Position numbers and translations under genes: made by a program. From NCBI RefSeq assembly GCF_013403875.1, contig NZ_JACBNX010000005.1, forward strand, positions 1 to 64,000: DNA of 64,000 nucleotides, read 5' to 3'. Each line of letters begins with the position of its first letter. The stretch's first letter is position 1. Below, in pieces: positions 30,904 to 39,700 of this stretch. The stretch is from Burkholderia guangdongensis. Lineage in GTDB: Bacteria > Pseudomonadota > Gammaproteobacteria > Burkholderiales > Burkholderiaceae. The notes under the pieces were generated by a model that saw only the letters and a program-made list of their open reading frames with translations, had not been told where the DNA came from and ran no database searches.

Positions 30904-31479
30904 ATGGGCTACCGCTTGAGCAAGATCGCGACGCGCACCGGCGACGACGGCACGACCGGACTCGGCGACGGGCGGCGCGTCGGCAAGGACGACGCGCGGG
31001 TCGCCGCGATCGGCGACGTCGACGAGTTGAACTCGCAGATCGGCGTGCTGCTCGCCGAGCCGCTGCCGGACGACGTGCGCACGGCGCTCGTGACGATCCA
31101 GCACGATCTGTTCGATCTCGGCGGCGAGCTGTGCATGCCGGGCCACGCGTTCATCGATACCGAGCATCTCGCGCGGCTCGACGGCTGGCTCGCCGACTAC
31201 AACGCGACGCTGCCGCCGCTGAAGGAATTCATCCTGCCGGCCGGCTCGCGCGCGGCCTCGCTCGCGCACGTGTGCCGGACGGTGTGCCGCCGCGCGGAGC
31301 GCGCGATCGTCGCGCTCGGCCGCCGCGAAGCGCTGAACGACACGCCGGGCGATACGCTGAACGACGCGCCGCGCCGCTACGTGAACCGGCTGTCCGACCT
31401 GCTGTTCGTGCTCGCGCGCGTGCTGAACCGCGCGGCCGGCGGCACGGACGTGCTCTGGGACCGCGAGCGCGTGCGCTGA
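30904..31479 (+). CDS. PduO-type cob(I)alamin adenosyltransferase
   Basis: The 191-residue protein has the N-terminal ATP-binding signature KIATRTGDDGTTGLGDGRRV. It also has the helical-bundle motifs AIGDVDELNSQIG, FILPAGSRAASLAHVCRTVCRRAER and RYVNRLSDLLFVLARVLNR of PduO-type ATP:corrinoid adenosyltransferases. These make coenzyme B12 from cob(I)alamin. The start at 30904 follows AAGGAGAG. It is divergent from the oxidase/glcDEF unit and upstream of hmp. No other cobalamin genes are near, so it probably serves salvage. Confidence 0.93.
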   Translation: MGYRLSKIATRTGDDGTTGLGDGRRVGKDDARVAAIGDVDELNSQIGVLLAEPLPDDVRTALVTIQHDLFDLGGELCMPGHAFIDTEHLARLDGWLADYNATLPPLKEFILPAGSRAASLAHVCRTVCRRAERAIVALGRREALNDTPGDTLNDAPRRYVNRLSDLLFVLARVLNRAAGGTDVLWDRERVR

Positions 31480-31545
31480 CGACACACCTGACGTAACGAC
31501 CGGCCGGCGCACGGCACGCACGCGCGGCGCCCGTCGCACCCGGCC

Positions 31546-31573
31546 GGCCGAACTTGACTGGCCGAACTTGACT
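31546..31573. repeat. Perfect 14-bp direct repeat (two copies)
   Basis: GGCCGAACTTGACT occurs twice in tandem in the 207-bp space between the adenosyltransferase and hmp genes, flanked by further GGCCGG blocks. No gene is seen here. It may be slippage-derived sequence. Confidence 0.75.
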
Positions 31574-31648
31574 GGCCGCACCTGGCCGGCCGCCTTCGCT
31601 CCCCGTTATTGCACTGCGACAATTTGCCCGGGGCAGGTTGCGGTCTTA

Positions 31649-31672
31649 AAGATGTATTGTGTGAGCATGTTT
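31649..31672 (+). promoter_or_regulatory. NsrR-like operator upstream of hmp
   Basis: AAGATGTATTG, a spacer and AGCATGTTT form an imperfect dyad resembling the NsrR consensus (AAGATGCATTT and its complement), 15 bases before the hmp start. NsrR is the nitric-oxide-sensing repressor of hmp in many proteobacteria, so nitric-oxide induction is likely. The match is by eye. Confidence 0.65.
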
Positions 31673-31686
31673 AACGGAGAACGCTC

Positions 31687-32907
31687 ATGACCCAGATGAC
31701 CACCGACCAGATGGCCCGCGTGAAGGCCACCGCCCCCGTCCTCGCCGAGCACGGCGCGACGATCACGAAGCATTTCTATCAGCGCATGTTCAACCGCCAT
31801 CCGGAGCTGAAGAACCTGTTCAACCAGACGCACCAGGCGACCGGCAGCCAGCAGCAGACGCTTGCGCGCGCGGTCTACGCGTACGCGGCGAACATCGACA
31901 ATCTCGGCGCGCTTGGCGGCGCGGTGACGCGGATCGCGCACAAGCATGCGAGCCTGAACATCCGCCCCGAGCATTACCCGATCGTCGGCGACAACCTGCT
32001 CGCGTCGATCGTCGAGGTGCTCGGCGACGCGGTCGATCCGGCCACGCTCGAAGCGTGGCGCGTCGCGTACGGCCAGCTCGCGCAGATCCTGATCGGCGTC
32101 GAGGCGAATCTGTACGCGGGCGCCGCGTGGAGCGGCTTCCGGCCGTTCAAGGTCGCGCGCAAGGTGCGCGAGAGCGACGAGATCACGTCGTTCTACCTGA
32201 CGCCCGCCGACGGCGGCGCGGCGCCGTCGTTCGAGCCGGGGCAGTACGTGACGGTGAAGCGCTTCGTCGGTGAGCTCGGCGTCGAACAGCCGCGCCAGTA
32301 CAGCCTGTCGGACGCGCCGCACGGCAAGTGGCTGCGCATCTCGGTGAAGCGCGAGGCGGGCGGCGCCGAAGCGGTTCCGGCCGGCAAGGTGTCGACGCTG
32401 ATGCACGACGGCGTCGAGGAGGGCGCGATCGTCGAGGTCACCGCGCCGATGGGCGATTTCACGCTGAAGCGCGATGCGCAAACGCCGGTCGTGTTGATTT
32501 CGGGCGGCGTCGGGATCACGCCAATGGTGTCGATCGCGTCGACGCTGATCGCGGACGGCAGCCAGGAAGGCAGCCCGCGCGACGTGCGCTTCGTGCACGC
32601 GTGCCGCTCGGGCGCGGTGCATGCGTTCCGCGACTGGCTGAACGACGCGGCGCGCACGCACGCGAACGTGACGCGCACGGTGCTGTACGAGGAGGTCGGG
32701 CCGAACGATCGCGTCGGCGTCGATCACGATCTCGAAGGGCGCCTGACGCCGGCGCGCATCGAGCAGTACGCGCTCGTGCCCGATGCCGATTACTACATCT
32801 GCGGCCCGATCGCGTTCATGAGGGCGCAGCGCGACGCGCTCGTCGCGCTGGGCGTCGCGCCGGAACGCGTGAACACCGAGATCTTCGGCTCCGGCGCGCT
32901 CGAATGA
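31687..32907 (+). CDS. hmp: Flavohemoglobin, nitric oxide dioxygenase (Hmp)
   Basis: The 406-residue protein is in three parts. The globin domain (about 1-140) has proximal histidine in RIAHKHASLNIRPEHYPIVG. The FAD domain has RQYSLSDAPHGKWLRISVKRE. The NAD domain has VLISGGVGITPMVSIAS and YYICGPIAFMRAQRDAL. It converts NO and oxygen to nitrate in the cytoplasm. GGAG precedes the start and an NsrR-like site lies upstream. Its stop codon directly abuts the aroG stop on the other strand. Confidence 0.96.
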   Translation: MTQMTTDQMARVKATAPVLAEHGATITKHFYQRMFNRHPELKNLFNQTHQATGSQQQTLARAVYAYAANIDNLGALGGAVTRIAHKHASLNIRPEHYPIVGDNLLASIVEVLGDAVDPATLEAWRVAYGQLAQILIGVEANLYAGAAWSGFRPFKVARKVRESDEITSFYLTPADGGAAPSFEPGQYVTVKRFVGELGVEQPRQYSLSDAPHGKWLRISVKREAGGAEAVPAGKVSTLMHDGVEEGAIVEVTAPMGDFTLKRDAQTPVVLISGGVGITPMVSIASTLIADGSQEGSPRDVRFVHACRSGAVHAFRDWLNDAARTHANVTRTVLYEEVGPNDRVGVDHDLEGRLTPARIEQYALVPDADYYICGPIAFMRAQRDALVALGVAPERVNTEIFGSGALE

Positions 32908-33981
32908 TCAGTTCCCGCTGCCGCGCGCGACGCGGCGCGCCTTCACCGACTCCGCGAGGCCCTCGAGCACCTTCACGCTGTCGTCCCAGTTGATGCACGC
33001 GTCGGTGATGCTCTGGCCGTACGTCAGCTCGCAGCCTTCCTTCAGGTCCTGGCGGCCTTCGACGAGATGCGATTCGACCATCACGCCGATGATCCGCTCG
33101 TCGCCGGCGGCGAGCTGGCGGCCGATGTCCGCGCAGACCGGAATCTGGTTCTCGTGCTTCTTCGAGCTGTTCGCATGGCTCGCGTCGATCATCAGGCGCG
33201 CGGCGAGGCCGGCCTTGCCGATGTCGTTGCACGCGGCGTTCACGCTTTCAGCGTCATAGTTCGGCGCCTTGCCGCCGCGCAGGATCACGTGGCAGTCCTC
33301 GTTGCCGGCCGTCGACACGATCGCCGAGTGGCCGCCCTTCGTCACCGACAGGAAATGGTGCGGCTGCGACGCGGCCTTGATCGCGTCGACCGCGATCTTC
33401 ACGTTGCCGTCGGTGCCGTTCTTGAAGCCGACCGGGCACGACAGCCCCGACGCGAGCTCGCGGTGCACCTGCGACTCGGTCGTGCGCGCGCCGATCGCGC
33501 CCCACGAGATCAGGTCCGCGATGTACTGCGGGCTGATCATGTCGAGGTACTCGGTGCCGGCGGGCAGGCCCATCTCGTTGATCTGCAGCAGCAGCTCGCG
33601 CGCGGTGCGCAGGCCCTCGTTGATCTTGAAGCTGTTGTCGAGGTGCGGATCGTTGATCAGCCCCTTCCAGCCGACCGTCGTGCGCGGCTTCTCGAAGTAC
33701 ACGCGCATCACGATCTCGAGCTCGTTCGCGAAACGCTTGCGCTCCTTCGCGAGCCGGCCCGCGTATTCGATTGCCGCCTTCGTGTCGTGGATCGAGCACG
33801 GCCCGATCACGACGATCAGCCGGTCGTCCATGCCGTGCAGGATCCGGTGCATCGACCGGCGCGCGTTGTAGATCAGCTCGGACGCCGCTTCGGAGCACGC
33901 GAATTCGCGGATCAGGTGCGCGGGCGGCGTCAGTTCCTTCAGTTCACGGATGCGAACGTCGTCGGTATTGTGCGGGGGCAT
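32908..33981 (-). CDS. aroG: 3-deoxy-7-phosphoheptulonate (DAHP) synthase
   Basis: This 357-residue class I DAHP synthase catalyses the first step of aromatic amino acid synthesis from PEP and erythrose 4-phosphate. Motifs include VVIGPCSIHDTKAAIEYA (PEP and metal site), RVYFEKPRTTVGWKG, AIGARTTESQVHRELASG, GFKNGTDGN and IDASHANSSKKHENQ. It matches the E. coli AroG/AroF/AroH type in size; feedback specificity cannot be assigned by eye. AGGAGAA precedes the start. Its leader region encodes an aromatic-rich peptide and attenuator, so expression probably falls when aromatic aminoacyl-tRNAs are abundant. Confidence 0.95.
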   Translation of the reverse strand: MPPHNTDDVRIRELKELTPPAHLIREFACSEAASELIYNARRSMHRILHGMDDRLIVVIGPCSIHDTKAAIEYAGRLAKERKRFANELEIVMRVYFEKPRTTVGWKGLINDPHLDNSFKINEGLRTARELLLQINEMGLPAGTEYLDMISPQYIADLISWGAIGARTTESQVHRELASGLSCPVGFKNGTDGNVKIAVDAIKAASQPHHFLSVTKGGHSAIVSTAGNEDCHVILRGGKAPNYDAESVNAACNDIGKAGLAARLMIDASHANSSKKHENQIPVCADIGRQLAAGDERIIGVMVESHLVEGRQDLKEGCELTYGQSITDACINWDDSVKVLEGLAESVKARRVARGSGN

Positions 33982-34065
33982 GTGGATTCTCCTGGTTCGT
34001 TTGGCCGCGCTCGGGCGGCTGATTCATCGTTTCGGTCCGGGGCCGGCGGCTGGGCGCGGCGGGCG

Positions 34066-34097
34066 AAAAAAAACCGCCGGGCTTGCCGGCGGTTTTT
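34066..34097 (-). terminator. Attenuator terminator in the aroG leader
   Basis: On the minus strand, AAAAACCGCCGG and CCGGCGGTTTTT pair with a CAAGC loop, followed by a run of eight T (34066-34073). It lies between the leader peptide stop and the aroG start, about 85 bases before the start codon, so readthrough is required for aroG expression. The 5' arm (34085-34092) can alternatively pair with 34141-34148. Confidence 0.9.
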
Positions 34098-34126
34098 CGG
34101 GAATTTCGTTTGCGCTTCGCGCGCCA

Positions 34127-34192
34127 TCAACCCTCTCGATCCGCCAGCGGTCTGAGATACCAGTAAAAGTAAAAATAAAACTTGGCGGACAT
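34127..34192 (-). CDS. aroG leader peptide (attenuation, Phe/Tyr/Trp-rich)
   Basis: The 21-residue open frame starts MSAK and carries eight successive aromatic residues, FYFYFYWY (codons 5-12), then LRPLADREG and a TGA. Such a run is not expected by chance. It lies downstream of a consensus sigma-70 promoter and upstream of an intrinsic terminator leading into the DAHP synthase gene. Segment 1 (34183-34188, CCGCCA, codons 2-4) pairs with segment 2 (34141-34146, TGGCGG, codons 16-18). Segment 2 extended (34141-34148) pairs with the terminator 5' arm (34085-34092), using one G-U wobble. This is the classical 1:2, 2:3, 3:4 layout. No strong Shine-Dalgarno is visible. Confidence 0.88.
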   Translation of the reverse strand: MSAKFYFYFYWYLRPLADREG

Positions 34193-34229
34193 GGCGGCGA
34201 CGCGATTCATCAAAAAAGTTGATGCGATA

Positions 34230-34258
34230 TTTATACCGGGTCGAAGCGCGGCTGACAA
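34230..34258 (-). promoter_or_regulatory. Sigma-70 promoter of the aroG leader
   Basis: On the minus strand, TTGTCA (34253-34258) and TATAAA (34230-34235) are separated by exactly 17 bp. Transcription would start near 34223, about 30 bases before the leader peptide ATG. The early transcript can form a small CATCAA/TTGATG hairpin. With the leader peptide and the attenuator this accounts for the 351-bp space between tldD and aroG. Confidence 0.85.
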
Positions 34259-34332
34259 CCGGGGAATGCAAAAAATGCGGAAAATCCGCGCGCGTTGCGC
34301 AATGCGCGCGGATTATCTGCGTGGCGATGCGG

Positions 34333-35799
34333 TTATGCCGTGCCGCCGACCGTCATCCGGTCGATTCGCAACGTCGGCTGGCCGACGCCGACCGGCACGC
34401 TCTGGCCTTCCTTCCCGCACACGCCGACGCCCGAATCGAGCGACATGTCGTTGCCGATCATGCTCACGTACTTCAGCGATTCCGGGCCGCTGCCGATCAG
34501 CGTCGCGCCCTTGACCGGATACGTGATCTTGCCATCCTCGATCATGTACGCCTCGGACGCCGAAAACACGAACTTGCCGTTCGTGATGTCGACCTGGCCG
34601 CCGCCGAAATTCACCGCGTAGAGCCCGTTCTTCACCGACTCGATGATCTCTTGCGGATCCTTGTCGCCGTTCAGCATGTAGGTGTTCGTCATCCGCGGCA
34701 TCGGCAGCGCCGCGTACGATTCGCGCCGCGCGTTGCCGGTCACCGGCATCTTCATCAGGCGCGCGTTCAGCGTGTCCTGGATGTAGCCCTTCAGGATGCC
34801 GTCCTCGATCAGCGTCGTGCACTGCGTCGGGTTGCCTTCGTCGTCGATGTTCAGCGACCCGCGGCGGTTCGGCAGCGTGCCGTCGTCGACGACGGTCACG
34901 CCCTTCGCCGCGACCTGCTCGCCGATCCGGCCCGCGAACGCGGACGAGCCCTTGCGGTTGAAGTCGCCCTCGAGCCCGTGGCCGATCGCCTCGTGCAGCA
35001 GCACGCCGGGCCAGCCCGGCCCGAGCACGACCGTCATCGCGCCGGCCGGCGCCGGGCGCGCGTCGAGGTTGACCAGCGCCGCGTGCACCGCGTCGTCGAC
35101 GTAGCGCTCGAGCACCGCGTCGGTGAAGTAGCCGTAGTCGAAGCGGCCGCCGCCGCCGCCGCTGCCGATTTCGCGCCGGCCGTTCTGCTCGGCGATCACC
35201 GTCACCGACACGCGCACGAGCGGGCGGATGTCGGCCGCGAGCGCGCCGTCGCTGCGTGCGACGAGTACGACGTCGTATTCGCCGGCGAGGCCCGCCATCA
35301 CCTGCGTGATGCGCGGGTCGCGGCTCCTCGCCATCTGCTCGACGCGCTCGAGCAGCTTCACCTTCGCGGTCGCGTCGAGCGACGCGAGCGGGTCGGCGGG
35401 CAGATACAGGTCGCGGCCCGAGATGCCGGTGAGCGACGTGGCCGCCTTCACCTTCTGCCTGCCGCCGCCCGCCGCCGCGATCGCCTTGGTGGCGGCCGCG
35501 GCCTGGCGGATCGCGTCCGGCGACAGGTCGTCGGAGTACGCGAACGCGGTGCGCTCGCCCGCGACGGCGCGCACGCCGACGCCCTGGTCGATGCTGAAGC
35601 TGCCCGATTTGACGATCCCTTCCTCGAGGCTCCATGCCTCGCTGCGGGTCGCCTGGAAGTAGAGATCCGCGTAATCGACGCGATGCGTGAAGATGTCGGC
35701 GATCGTGCGCGTCAGCAGCCCCTCGTCGAGGCCGTACGGCGTGAGCAGGATGTCCTTCGCGAGTGCGAGATTGCGGATGCCGGGTTCGATGATGTTCAT
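34333..35799 (-). CDS. tldD: Metalloprotease TldD
   Basis: The protein is 488 residues. It contains the zinc-binding motif HEAIGHGLEGDF (HExxxH type) and the family segments RGSLNIDDEGNPTQCTTLIEDG, NTYMLNGDKDPQEIIESVKNGLY and GNDMSLDSGVGVCGKEGQSVPV. TldD with TldE/PmbA forms a heterodimeric protease that trims unfolded peptides and some microcin or peptide precursors. No tldE is in the window. It lies downstream of the nitrilase-family gene and yhdP on the same strand. Confidence 0.95.
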   Translation of the reverse strand: MNIIEPGIRNLALAKDILLTPYGLDEGLLTRTIADIFTHRVDYADLYFQATRSEAWSLEEGIVKSGSFSIDQGVGVRAVAGERTAFAYSDDLSPDAIRQAAAATKAIAAAGGGRQKVKAATSLTGISGRDLYLPADPLASLDATAKVKLLERVEQMARSRDPRITQVMAGLAGEYDVVLVARSDGALAADIRPLVRVSVTVIAEQNGRREIGSGGGGGRFDYGYFTDAVLERYVDDAVHAALVNLDARPAPAGAMTVVLGPGWPGVLLHEAIGHGLEGDFNRKGSSAFAGRIGEQVAAKGVTVVDDGTLPNRRGSLNIDDEGNPTQCTTLIEDGILKGYIQDTLNARLMKMPVTGNARRESYAALPMPRMTNTYMLNGDKDPQEIIESVKNGLYAVNFGGGQVDITNGKFVFSASEAYMIEDGKITYPVKGATLIGSGPESLKYVSMIGNDMSLDSGVGVCGKEGQSVPVGVGQPTLRIDRMTVGGTA

Positions 35800-35901
35800 G
35801 CGGATGTCGGGAACTCTAAAAAATGGTCTGAAGCGTGTTCGTTCGTTGCAGGTGGCGCACGTGCGCCGCGTTTCAAGGGGCGTGTCGGCCCCGGGAGCGT
35901 T

Positions 35902-36729
35902 TCATTTCAGCACGCGGTGCCGCCACGCGGGCAGGCTCTGGCGCACGTCCGCGATGCGGGCCGGATCGAGCGGGCCCGCCGCGACGCCCGCGCCCTCGTC
36001 GCGCAGCGCGGCGATCTCGCCCCATGGATCGACGAGCATGCTGTGCCCCCACGTGCGCCGGCCGTTCTCGTGCTTGCCGCCCTGCGCGGCCGCGAGCACG
36101 TAGCACTGGTTCTCGACCGCCCGCGCGCGCAGCAGCATTTCCCAGTGCGCGCGGCCCGTCGTGTACGTGAACGCGGACGGCACCACGATCAGCGCGCAGT
36201 CGCCCATGCGCCGGTACAGCTCCGGAAAGCGAAGATCGTAGCAGACCGACAGCCCGACTCGGCCGAAGGGTGCCTCGAACGTGACGACCGTGTCGCCGGG
36301 GCGGATCGTGCGCGCCTCGTCGAACGACTCGTCGCCCTTCTCGAAATTGAACAGATGGATCTTGTCGTAGCGGGCGGCCTCGCGGCCGGCGGGGTCGAAC
36401 ACGAGCGTCGTATTCAGCACGCGGCCCGGCTCGGGCGCTTTCAGCGGCAGCGTGCCGCCGATCACCCACACGCGGTGGCGGCGCGCGGCGTCGGCGAGAA
36501 AGCGCTGGATCGGGCCGTCGCCGTGCGGCTCGGCGAGCGCGAGCTTGTCGGTGTCCCGGTGGCCCATGAAGCAGAAATATTCGGGCAGCAGCGCGAGCGT
36601 CGCGCCGCCGGCCGCCGCCTCGGCGATCAGCCGGTCGGCCTCGGCGAGATTGCGACCGACGTCCGGCGTGCTCACCATCTGCAGCGCGGCGACGCGCACG
36701 GGCCCGGCGGAAACGGTGGAGTCGGTCAT
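35902..36729 (-). CDS. Nitrilase-superfamily carbon-nitrogen hydrolase
   Basis: The 275-residue protein has the catalytic triad of the family: Glu50 (LALLPEYFCF), Lys123 (YDKIHLFNFE) and Cys163 (VCYDLRFPELY). The pattern and size fit the Nit1/Nit2-like branch, whose best known activity is deaminated glutathione or omega-amide hydrolysis; the substrate here is not proven. It lies between yhdP (57-bp gap) and tldD, an arrangement conserved in related genomes. Confidence 0.9.
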   Translation of the reverse strand: MTDSTVSAGPVRVAALQMVSTPDVGRNLAEADRLIAEAAAGGATLALLPEYFCFMGHRDTDKLALAEPHGDGPIQRFLADAARRHRVWVIGGTLPLKAPEPGRVLNTTLVFDPAGREAARYDKIHLFNFEKGDESFDEARTIRPGDTVVTFEAPFGRVGLSVCYDLRFPELYRRMGDCALIVVPSAFTYTTGRAHWEMLLRARAVENQCYVLAAAQGGKHENGRRTWGHSMLVDPWGEIAALRDEGAGVAAGPLDPARIADVRQSLPAWRHRVLK

Positions 36730-36786
36730 CGCGGAATCGGTTGCGTCATCAATAGGGGCGGCCCGCGTAGGGTCGGATCGGTCGGC

Positions 36787-39700
36787 TCAAGGGCTTGGCT
36801 TGCCCGCCGCGCCCGAGCCGCCCGCATCGCGGTTCATCTTACCCTGATCGCCGCGCACCCGCTCGACGTGAGGGTGCGTCCACGAGCCGGTGATCGCGTA
36901 GTCGCGCGCGAACGCGTGCTGCAAAGTCTGCGACAGCGCGACGTCGGCGGCCAGCACGCCGAGGCCGAGCACCGGGTTCACGATCGCGGCCGCGATCGCC
37001 GCGGTGCCCGCGCCGACCTTCGGCGCGACGTGCGCGTGCAGATCCTGCGTCTTCGCGCGCAGATCGACCATGCCGTTCAGCGTGACCTTCGCGGGCGCGG
37101 TCGTCATCTGGAAGTCGTTCGTGCGCGCGACGCCGCTCGCGATCTGGCTCGTGCCGGTGATCTTCTGGAACGGCAGCCCCTTGCCGACGAGGCTGTGGAA
37201 GTCGAACGTCAGGAACTGCGCGAGGCTCTGCAGGCTCAGCACGCCGAGCAGCTTCGCCGCGCCGGGGTTGACCTTCAGGATCTTGCCCTGCTCGAGATCG
37301 AGCGCGACATGGCCGTCGAGCGACGGATAGTCGGGCTTCGTCGGGCCGCCGCGCCACGCGACGTGGCCGGTCACCGAGCCGTGGCCGTCCTCGACGGTGC
37401 GCGGCAGCCCGACGCGGTCGAGCAGGTCGCCCGCATTGCCGATGTCGAGCTTGAAGTCGAACACGGTGCGGCGCGGCGCGCTGGTTTCGTCGGAGCCGTC
37501 CGCGAGCGCGCGGCGCGACGCGCGCCAGTTCGCGGTCGCGGTGAGCTTCGCCGCCGGATTCGACAGCTCGAGCTTGTCGAGCTGCCAGACCGGCGCGCCG
37601 TTGTCGTCGAAGTTGTGCGCGTCGACCTCGAGCCGGCCGATGTCGTGGCCGCGCGTGACGACCTGGTCGACGACGAGGTCGATCGACGGCATCGGGCGGT
37701 CGGGCGGCGTCGACAGATCCACCGCGCGGCCGACCAGATCGTGCTGTGTGCCTTCCGGAATCACGAGCTTCGCGAGCCGCGCGTTGAGCGCGCCCGCGCC
37801 GTTGCGGCCGCCCGGCGTCCACGACAGATAGCCGGACACCTGATTCGACGCGATGTTCGCCTGCCACAGATTGTCGACGTGCGACGCGCCGACGATCACG
37901 TTCTCCCAGTTGCGCTTGAGCAGCGTCAGCGCGCCGACGTGGAGCGCGAAGCGCTTCGGCACGAAGCTCGCGGCATCGAGCTTCGTCGCGTTCGGCGCGC
38001 TCGCCTCGGCCGGGCCCGGCGTGCGCAGCGTGCGCGCGAACGCGAGCCACGCGTCCGCGTCGAGCGCGGCGATGTCGACGGCGCCGCTGACGCCGTCCTG
38101 CGGCATGTCCGGCATCCGGTTCACGCCGATCGCGCCGCGCACCGCGCGCAGCGCCGCGCCGCGCGTCGCGTCGAGCACGTAGTTCGCCGTGACCGGCCCG
38201 AACTGCAGGTTCGCGTTCTCGAGCCGCTGGCCGGCGCTCGCCTGCGGCGCCGGCTTCAGCGTGAAGCTGAACGGCATCGCCGCGCCGGCCGGCTTCGCGA
38301 ACGGCGCGGGGAAGTCGAGCGCGACGCCCGTCAGGTCCGAATGCGCGTCGATCTCGGGCAGGCTGCCCTTCGCGCCGCGCACCGTGAGCCGGTACGGCGC
38401 GTCGCCGGTCACGCGCTTGAGCAGCGCGGCCGCCGGCCCGCGCAGGCTCAGGCCGCCCAGCGCGGCGCCGCGCGCGGCGTCGAGGCCGATCCGGCCGTCG
38501 ACGTTGAACGCGTAGCCGCCGTGCGTCTGCGCGCTGCCGCTCGCGCGCACGGGGCCGCCGAGCAGGCGCGCGGTCAGGTTCTGCACCGATCCGCCCGCCT
38601 GCGTGAAGCGCACGTCGCCGCGCAGCGCGGATAGCGGCGGCACGCCGTCGGCCGCGAGCGTGTCGCCGTCGAACCCGAGCGTGCCCTCGATGCTCGGGCG
38701 CTTGTGCGTGAGGTGCGACGGCAGCGTCAGCTTCAGCGCGAGCGACGCGGGCCCGGTCGCGCGCACCTTCTCGCCGACGTGCCGGCTCAGGTCGCCGAGC
38801 GTGCTGTGATCGGCGTAGTCGATCAGGTCGGCGAGCGGGCCGCGCGCATGGCCGTCGATCACGAGCGGCGACACGAGCGGATGGCCGAGATCGGCGACCC
38901 GGCCGCTGACCTTCGTCACCGCGACGCCCTTGTAATGTCCGCGGTCGATGTCGAAGCGCAGCTTGTTCTGCGAGATCTCGAACGTGCCGGCGATCCCTTC
39001 GAGCGCCGGCCAGTAGTTCGGCGTGCCGTTCGCGAGCGTGCGCGGCGGATACGGCGTCGGCTCGAACTGGCCGCCGGTGAACGGCGCGACGATGTGGAAG
39101 ATGCCGTCGTCCGGATTGCGCGAGTACGGGAACGTCGCGAGCGGGCCGTGCGCGACGATCGACGCGCCCTTCGTCACCTGGCCGGCCTGCAGCGCGTGGC
39201 CGAGATACGCGCGCAGCCGGTCCGACAGGCTCGTCGGCAGATAGCGCGGAATCCGCGCGACCGCCGCGCGCGCGAAGTCCGCGCGCAGGTCGAGCGAGCC
39301 GCGGCCATGGCCCGGGTTCGAATAGCTGGCGGACACCGTGACCTCGGCGTCCGGGTTCGCGGCGACGAGCTTCGGCACCTGCACGTCGACGCGCGCGTGC
39401 TTGTCGCCCGGCGCGGGCGTGACGACCCAGCTCGTGCTGCCCTGCAGCCGGTCGAACGTGAGGCGCGGCACGTCGAACACGCCCGGCACGGTGACCGCGG
39501 CGTTCACGGTGTCGAAACGCGCGGCGCCGCCGGTCTCCTTCGCGTCGACGTGGCCCCACAGGTTCTCGACGCCCGGCACGCCCGCGCGCGGGTGGCCGCG
39601 CGGCGACAGCCCGGGCGGCGGCTCCTGCGCCGCGAAGCTGATCCCCTGCAGGTCGGCGAGGAAGCGGTAATGGACGATCGGCGCGATCGGGTGCGGCTGC

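Noticed and set aside
33939..34271. 110-residue minus-strand frame spanning the aroG leader
   Set aside because: It runs through the promoter start region and terminator hairpin; the shorter 21-codon leader ORF in a different frame explains the region far better.
34219..38634. 1471-codon plus-strand frame opposite tldD, nitrilase and yhdP
   Set aside because: A shadow of the real minus-strand genes; no ribosome-binding site and no conserved protein features.
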